DNA of 17,100 bases, taken from assembly GCA_002342225.1 (NCBI GenBank), contig DDPO01000184.1, forward strand, positions 7,322 to 24,421, given 5' to 3'. Positions 13,633-17,100 of the stretch are shown piece by piece. The position numbers and the translations under genes are program-made. The notes beneath the pieces were generated by a model. The model made no database searches. It was given only the letters and a program-made list of their open reading frames with translations, and was not told where the DNA came from. Each line of letters begins with the position of its first letter. Within the stretch, counting starts at the first letter, position 1. The DNA comes from Bdellovibrionaceae bacterium UBA2466. Its GTDB lineage: Bacteria > Bdellovibrionota > FAC87 > UBA2466.

Positions 13633-14662
13633 GAGACTTTTCAGAAACTATCTGATTTCTTCCTCTTTGTTTCGCAACATAGAGAGCATGATCTGCAGCT
13701 GCGAGTAACTCCTCAGAGCTTTTTCCATGATCAGGATAAGCTGCAAGCCCAATACTCACAGTCAGAAAAGCCTCCTCTTTTTGACCCTGAAAAACTAACT
13801 TTTCAATATTGATTCGAAGTCGCTCTGCGATCTCTTTGGCTGACTGAATCTTAGTTTCAGGTAACACTATGAGAAACTCTTCTCCGCCATATCTTCCAAC
13901 GGCATCACTTTTTCTCAGATTGGTTAAAAATGTTTGTGCTATTTTTTTGAGGGCTTCGTCACCTAATACATGACCCTCATGATCATTGAAAGACTTAAAG
14001 TTATCGACATCGACCATAGCAGCTACAAGTGGTCGATTATAACGGCTGGCCCGATCAATTTCTTCATTAAACCGATTGAAAATAGCCCTTCTAGCGTAGA
14101 CCTTGGTTAAAGAATCAGTCATAACGAGCTCATGGAGTTTTTCATTCGCCTGTTTGAGCTCGTTCGTTCTTTCTTGAACCTTCTCCTCAAGAGTGCGGTT
14201 GAGGTTTGAAAGTTCCTTTTCTTTCGAGGAAAGATTTTCGTTTTTTTCTTTTAATTCTTGGATGAGTTCCTGATTTTTTACCAAAAGAAGATGGTGAGTG
14301 AAAGCTTGCTGCAAAACTGTAAGCAACTCCTCATTGTCCCAAGGTTTGGTGACATATCGATAAATCTCTGCACGATTGATAGCTTCTAAAATATCCTTAG
14401 TGTCGGTATGACCCGTTAAAATAACTCTTGAAATGAAAGGCTTCTTTTTCGCTAGCAGGGCAAGAAATTCGGTCCCCAACATTTTGGGCATTCGAAGATC
14501 AGAAACGACAACTTGGTAATCGTTTTTTTCGACCTCTTCGAGAGCACTTTCTGGGTACTGCATCCCCTTCATATCAAATTTACCGCGCACCAACCTCTCA
14601 AGGGCAGAGAGATTCTCCAACTCATCATCAACAACTAAAATTTTTGGCAAATGTTCTGGCAT
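13607..14662 (-). CDS. Response regulator with GGEEF output: diguanylate cyclase
   Basis: A 351-residue cytoplasmic protein that should make cyclic di-GMP when phosphorylated by a partner histidine kinase. Residues 7-125 are a receiver domain: Asp12/Asp13, the phospho-acceptor Asp55 in VVSDLRMP, Thr83 in ILTGHTD and Lys106 in TKPWDNEE. Residues ~128-178 are a charged coiled-coil linker. Residues ~180-345 are a GGDEF domain with an active-type GGEEF at 259-263. An RxxD (Arg250-Asp253) exactly five residues before it is a product-inhibition I-site. No histidine kinase gene is nearby. A palindrome overlapping a TATACT -10 sits directly upstream of the ATG and there is no Shine-Dalgarno, so the message may be almost leaderless. 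It overlaps rsmE by 26 nt. Confidence 0.95.
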   Translation of the reverse strand: MPEHLPKILVVDDELENLSALERLVRGKFDMKGMQYPESALEEVEKNDYQVVVSDLRMPKMLGTEFLALLAKKKPFISRVILTGHTDTKDILEAINRAEIYRYVTKPWDNEELLTVLQQAFTHHLLLVKNQELIQELKEKNENLSSKEKELSNLNRTLEEKVQERTNELKQANEKLHELVMTDSLTKVYARRAIFNRFNEEIDRASRYNRPLVAAMVDVDNFKSFNDHEGHVLGDEALKKIAQTFLTNLRKSDAVGRYGGEEFLIVLPETKIQSAKEIAERLRINIEKLVFQGQKEEAFLTVSIGLAAYPDHGKSSEELLAAADHALYVAKQRGRNQIVSEKSHGTFFIKS

Positions 14663-14664
14663 CG

Positions 14665-14680
14665 CTTATACAAGTATAAG
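14665..14680. promoter_or_regulatory. Palindrome just upstream of the GGEEF gene
   Basis: CTTATAC-aa-GTATAAG, perfect 7-bp arms, 2 nt from the ATG at 14662. On the minus strand it contains TATACT (14678-14673) with TTGGTG (14701-14696) 17 bp upstream, a plausible promoter starting about 4 nt before the ATG. On the plus strand TATAAG (14675-14680) could act as the -10 for the divergent PBP4 gene. An operator controlling both directions is possible. Confidence 0.45.
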
Positions 14681-14703
14681 GCGGGGCGCCAAAAACACCA
14701 AGA

Positions 14704-14730
14704 GAATGCTTGGGTTCAGGGCTAGCATTC
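14704..14730 (+). repeat. Inverted repeat in the leader of the PBP4 gene
   Basis: GAATGCT (14704-14710) and AGCATTC (14724-14730), perfect 7-bp arms around 13 nt, ending 11 nt before the AAGGAG site. In RNA it would form a hairpin just upstream of the ribosome site. Confidence 0.35.
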
Positions 14731-14760
14731 CCCACCAAAAAAGGAGAAAATAACTGCCAT

Positions 14761-16221
14761 ATGACTCTCAAATGGTCCCCTTTGTTGATCCTATTGATTT
14801 TAGCCAAAGCCCACTCTGGCGATATGAAACCCAGCGCGTCAGAAGTGCGATCAGAGTTAAAACAGCAAATCGACAACATTCTTCCTGAAAAAAAACTCAA
14901 GGAACTTAATGCAGGTGTTTTTATTAGCTCTCTCAAAACTGGTGAAGTTCTTTACGAGCGAAATGCAGATGAACTTGTTATTCCGGCGAGTGTAAATAAG
15001 ATTTTCACAGCATATGCAGCTCTGAAACGACTTAAGCCCAATTTCACATTCAAAACTTGGGTCTATACTAAAGGCTCTGTTCAAAACGAAACACTGGCGG
15101 GAGATCTTTACCTAAAAGGTGGAGGAGATCCTAGCCTAGTTTCTGAGCGAATGTGGATGTTGGTCAATGAGCTCATGCGCTCTGGAATCAAAAGAGTGAT
15201 GGGTAATATTATTGTAGACTCCTCCTTTTTTGATTCCATCCGAACCCCAGAGGCTCGACCAAAATACTTAAAAGACCAAGCTTACAATGCCCCGATTGGA
15301 GGGCTGTCTTTTAACTTCAACACATGCACCGTCTACGTGAAACCTGGTGACAAAGTTGGAAGTCCGCCTCAAGTTTACACTGATCCGGAAAATACTTATA
15401 TCGACGTTGTAAATCAGGCGACAACTACCAAACCTGGCTCCACTAATACTTTAGTAGTGAATCGAACAGAGTACGTTAAAGGCGATCTTGGAGATACCGT
15501 TCTTCTAAGAGGTGGAATTTCGACAGATTCCAATGAAGTCCGATTTTACCGAAACATCGTAAACCCCGCACTCTACGCAGGCCACATGCTTAAAACGTTT
15601 ATGACCCAGAGAGGTTTCAAAATTGCGGGTCATGTCGTTGAAGGTACTGTGCCCGAAGGGGCGAAACAGGTTCTTGAATTTGAATCCCAACCGCTTTGGC
15701 AAATTGTTTGGGGTATGAATAAATTTAGCAATAACTTTGTTGCAGATCAAATCATGAAACGCATGGGTGCTGAAGTATGGGGCCTTCCCGGCACTATGGA
15801 AAAAGGAATTGCAGCTGTTGAAAACGTTCTGGAAGACATTGGTATTCCTAAAGGTAGATACAAGATCGTAGATGGCAGTGGCCTGACAAGAGAAACTCGA
15901 GTCACAGCTCGTCAAGTAGCCCGAATTCTGCAAATGGGGCACTCAGATTTCTCTGCTTCTCCGGAGTTTATAGCCTCGTTAGGAATCGCTGGGGAAGACG
16001 GAACAATGAAACGACGCGCTTTGGCTATCAATGAATCTACAATTCGGGCCAAAACGGGATCACTAGATGGGGTCAGTAGTCTAGCGGGGTACGTGACCTC
16101 AGCTGACAATGAACTGATGGTTTTTGTTATTTTGTTGAATGATCCTAAGTTTAAATACGGTAGAATGTCTTCTTGGGCAGATCAAGTGGTCGCAGCTGTC
16201 TCAAAGTTTAAACGAAAATAA
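14761..16221 (+). CDS. dacB: D-alanyl-D-alanine carboxypeptidase/endopeptidase, PBP4 (DacB) family
   Basis: A periplasmic penicillin-binding protein of class C (peptidase family S13) that trims pentapeptides and cuts cross-links in peptidoglycan. From the ATG at 14761 the protein has 486 residues. Residues 1-20 are a signal peptide (MTLKWSPLLILLILAKAHSG). The catalytic triad motifs are complete: SVNK at 77-80 (nucleophile Ser77, base Lys80), SNN at 323-325 and KTG at 431-433. The ~200-residue insertion between motifs one and two is typical of PBP4. A TTG at 14710 would place 17 extra residues before the signal peptide and is less likely. The AAGGAG site at 14741-14746 is 14 nt from the ATG, an unusually long spacing. 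The lytic transglycosylase gene follows on the same strand, making a murein-remodelling pair. Confidence 0.95.
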   Translation: MTLKWSPLLILLILAKAHSGDMKPSASEVRSELKQQIDNILPEKKLKELNAGVFISSLKTGEVLYERNADELVIPASVNKIFTAYAALKRLKPNFTFKTWVYTKGSVQNETLAGDLYLKGGGDPSLVSERMWMLVNELMRSGIKRVMGNIIVDSSFFDSIRTPEARPKYLKDQAYNAPIGGLSFNFNTCTVYVKPGDKVGSPPQVYTDPENTYIDVVNQATTTKPGSTNTLVVNRTEYVKGDLGDTVLLRGGISTDSNEVRFYRNIVNPALYAGHMLKTFMTQRGFKIAGHVVEGTVPEGAKQVLEFESQPLWQIVWGMNKFSNNFVADQIMKRMGAEVWGLPGTMEKGIAAVENVLEDIGIPKGRYKIVDGSGLTRETRVTARQVARILQMGHSDFSASPEFIASLGIAGEDGTMKRRALAINESTIRAKTGSLDGVSSLAGYVTSADNELMVFVILLNDPKFKYGRMSSWADQVVAAVSKFKRK

Positions 16222-16265
16222 GTACTAAAAAATTCGAGGTTACTGAGGTGTCAAGGACTCCACAG

Positions 16266-17100
16266 ATGTGGCTGTTTTTAGCTCTTATTTTTTCTCTCCA
16301 GTCTTTTGCTTTGATCCCGATTCCTTACTCGTTGGAGTCCCAACGTGAAAAAGAACTCCCTGACTTTGGCCATCAGAACGGCGCCCTCGGATATAAAAGC
16401 CAAGAAACGTTTAAAGTCCCACCCGAATTAAAAACTCGCGTCGACTTTTGGAAGCGCGTTTACACGGAATGGACGAGTTCCCAAGCAGTTCTTCATGATT
16501 CGGAATACCCTGAGCTGACCTATTTGGTTCTAGACATCTCTCCGTACACTGAGTCTTCACACATCTCTTACCCAAAACGTATGGCAGCGATGAACCGTTT
16601 TTTTAAAGCTGAAAAAGAGAAAATAGCTTCGCAACTGCGGCAATTACAAACTTTCAAAGAGACCGACTCCTCAATGCCAGTTGAGCTGATTGCCCTAAAG
16701 AAAAAATTTGAACCTATCAAGGAGAAAAACAAGTACCTAAACGCTATAAAAAGAATGAGAGCTCAAGTTGGCCAAAGAGACCACATCGTGAAGGGTTTTA
16801 TTTACGGTGGGAGATATTTCAATGAGATGATGAAAATCTTCGAGCAAAGGAGAATTCCAAAAGAGCTAACTCGATTGCCACTGGTAGAATCAGCTTTCAA
16901 CCTTAACGCAAAATCGAAAGTAGGAGCCTCTGGGATCTGGCAATTCATGAGAAATACTGGAAAACAGTATTTACGAATCGATAAAACAATGGATGAAAGA
17001 AACGACCCCATCACTGCTACCAAAGCTGCTGCACAACTTCTCAAAGAGAACTATGAAGCGTTAGGCTCCTGGCCTCTAGCCATCACTGCTTATAACCATG
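16266..17100 (+). CDS. MltD-like lytic transglycosylase, cut by the right window edge
   Basis: The frame is open from an ATG at 16266 to the end of the window (278 residues). The product would cleave the MurNAc-GlcNAc bond of peptidoglycan, forming 1,6-anhydroMurNAc. The first 15 residues are hydrophobic (MWLFLALIFSLQSFA), a signal sequence without an obvious lipobox. Residues ~45-180 are a helical, partly coiled-coil region. The SLT domain starts near 195: IPKELTRLPLVESAFN holds the catalytic Glu208, then KVGASGIWQFM at 218-228 and AITAYNH at 272-278, as in MltD. LysM repeats, if present, lie outside the window. AAGGA is 8 nt before the ATG. A GTG at 16248 with GAGG 8 nt upstream would add MSRTPQ and give the signal peptide a positive charge, so it is a real alternative. 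It probably shares a transcript with dacB. Confidence 0.9.
   Translation, partial: MWLFLALIFSLQSFALIPIPYSLESQREKELPDFGHQNGALGYKSQETFKVPPELKTRVDFWKRVYTEWTSSQAVLHDSEYPELTYLVLDISPYTESSHISYPKRMAAMNRFFKAEKEKIASQLRQLQTFKETDSSMPVELIALKKKFEPIKEKNKYLNAIKRMRAQVGQRDHIVKGFIYGGRYFNEMMKIFEQRRIPKELTRLPLVESAFNLNAKSKVGASGIWQFMRNTGKQYLRIDKTMDERNDPITATKAAAQLLKENYEALGSWPLAITAYNH

Noticed and set aside
14710..14760. A TTG start at 14710 for the PBP4 protein
   Set aside because: It would put 17 residues before the signal peptide and lies upstream of the AAGGAG site, which then would have no use.
14628..14936. A 102-codon minus-strand frame across the GGEEF/dacB intergenic region
   Set aside because: It overlaps the start of dacB and the GGEEF gene in antisense or another frame, has no ribosome site and resembles no protein family.
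15505..15942. A 145-codon minus-strand frame inside dacB
   Set aside because: It lies opposite the PBP4 coding sequence, whose SVNK, SNN and KTG motifs are intact; a shadow frame.
1..17100. Mobile elements, CRISPR arrays, phage genes, toxin-antitoxin or defence systems
   Set aside because: No transposase, integrase, terminal repeats, spaced repeats or typical defence domains were seen on either strand; the tRNA genes have no adjacent integrase or duplicated 3' end.

Overview
The window comes from a Gram-negative bacterium of moderate-to-low GC (about 40-45% by eye). The Gram-negative call rests on a ZapA homologue, a periplasmic PBP4-type D,D-peptidase, an MltD-like lytic transglycosylase and several signal-peptide proteins. 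The mix of genes (YmdB-type phosphodiesterase, a TyrRS with an HLGH signature, PlsY, a REC-GGEEF protein) would suit a Bdellovibrionota or other deltaproteobacteria-like lineage, but that placement is inference. Arginine codons lean strongly to CGA, and the window carries a matching tRNA-Arg with a UCG anticodon. No transposon, integrase, phage, CRISPR or toxin-antitoxin gene is visible. This looks like a compact, vertically inherited core-genome segment.

Layout, left to right. (1) A minus-strand gene runs off the left edge. Next come a secreted thioredoxin fused to a helical-repeat domain and plsY, on the minus strand and 3 nt apart. (2) On the plus strand, tRNA-Arg(UCG), a PaaI-like thioesterase and nfo (endonuclease IV). 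(3) A convergent secreted protein with an internal duplication, and tRNA-Lys(UUU), both minus. (4) A plus-strand pair: a secreted protein of unknown function and an MscS-type channel. (5) A tight minus-strand cluster zapA - 5-formyl-THF cyclo-ligase - ymdB - tyrS. (6) Upstream of it, a two-gene minus-strand unit: an uncharacterised protein and a fumarylacetoacetase-like hydrolase overlapping by ATGA. (7) A 72-residue plus-strand zinc-ribbon protein. (8) A minus-strand run: REC-GGEEF diguanylate cyclase, rsmE and a polytopic membrane protein. (9) On the plus strand, dacB-like PBP4 and an MltD-like transglycosylase cut by the right edge.

Functionally the window is about envelope and growth: phospholipid synthesis (PlsY), divisome assembly (ZapA), murein cleavage (PBP4, MltD-like), osmotic protection (MscS), periplasmic redox (thioredoxin), folate salvage, tyrosyl-tRNA charging, rRNA methylation, AP-site repair and c-di-GMP signalling.

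I found no clearly new multi-gene system. The best leads are regulatory: several genes have plausible -10 boxes only about 10-16 nt upstream of the start codon and no Shine-Dalgarno sequence, so their mRNAs may be almost leaderless. Three promoter regions (zapA, the GGEEF gene, tRNA-Lys) carry strong palindromes overlapping the predicted -10. Other leads are the uncharacterised partner of the fumarylacetoacetase-like enzyme, the thioredoxin/helical-repeat fusion, the duplicated secreted protein and the CGA-rich codon use.
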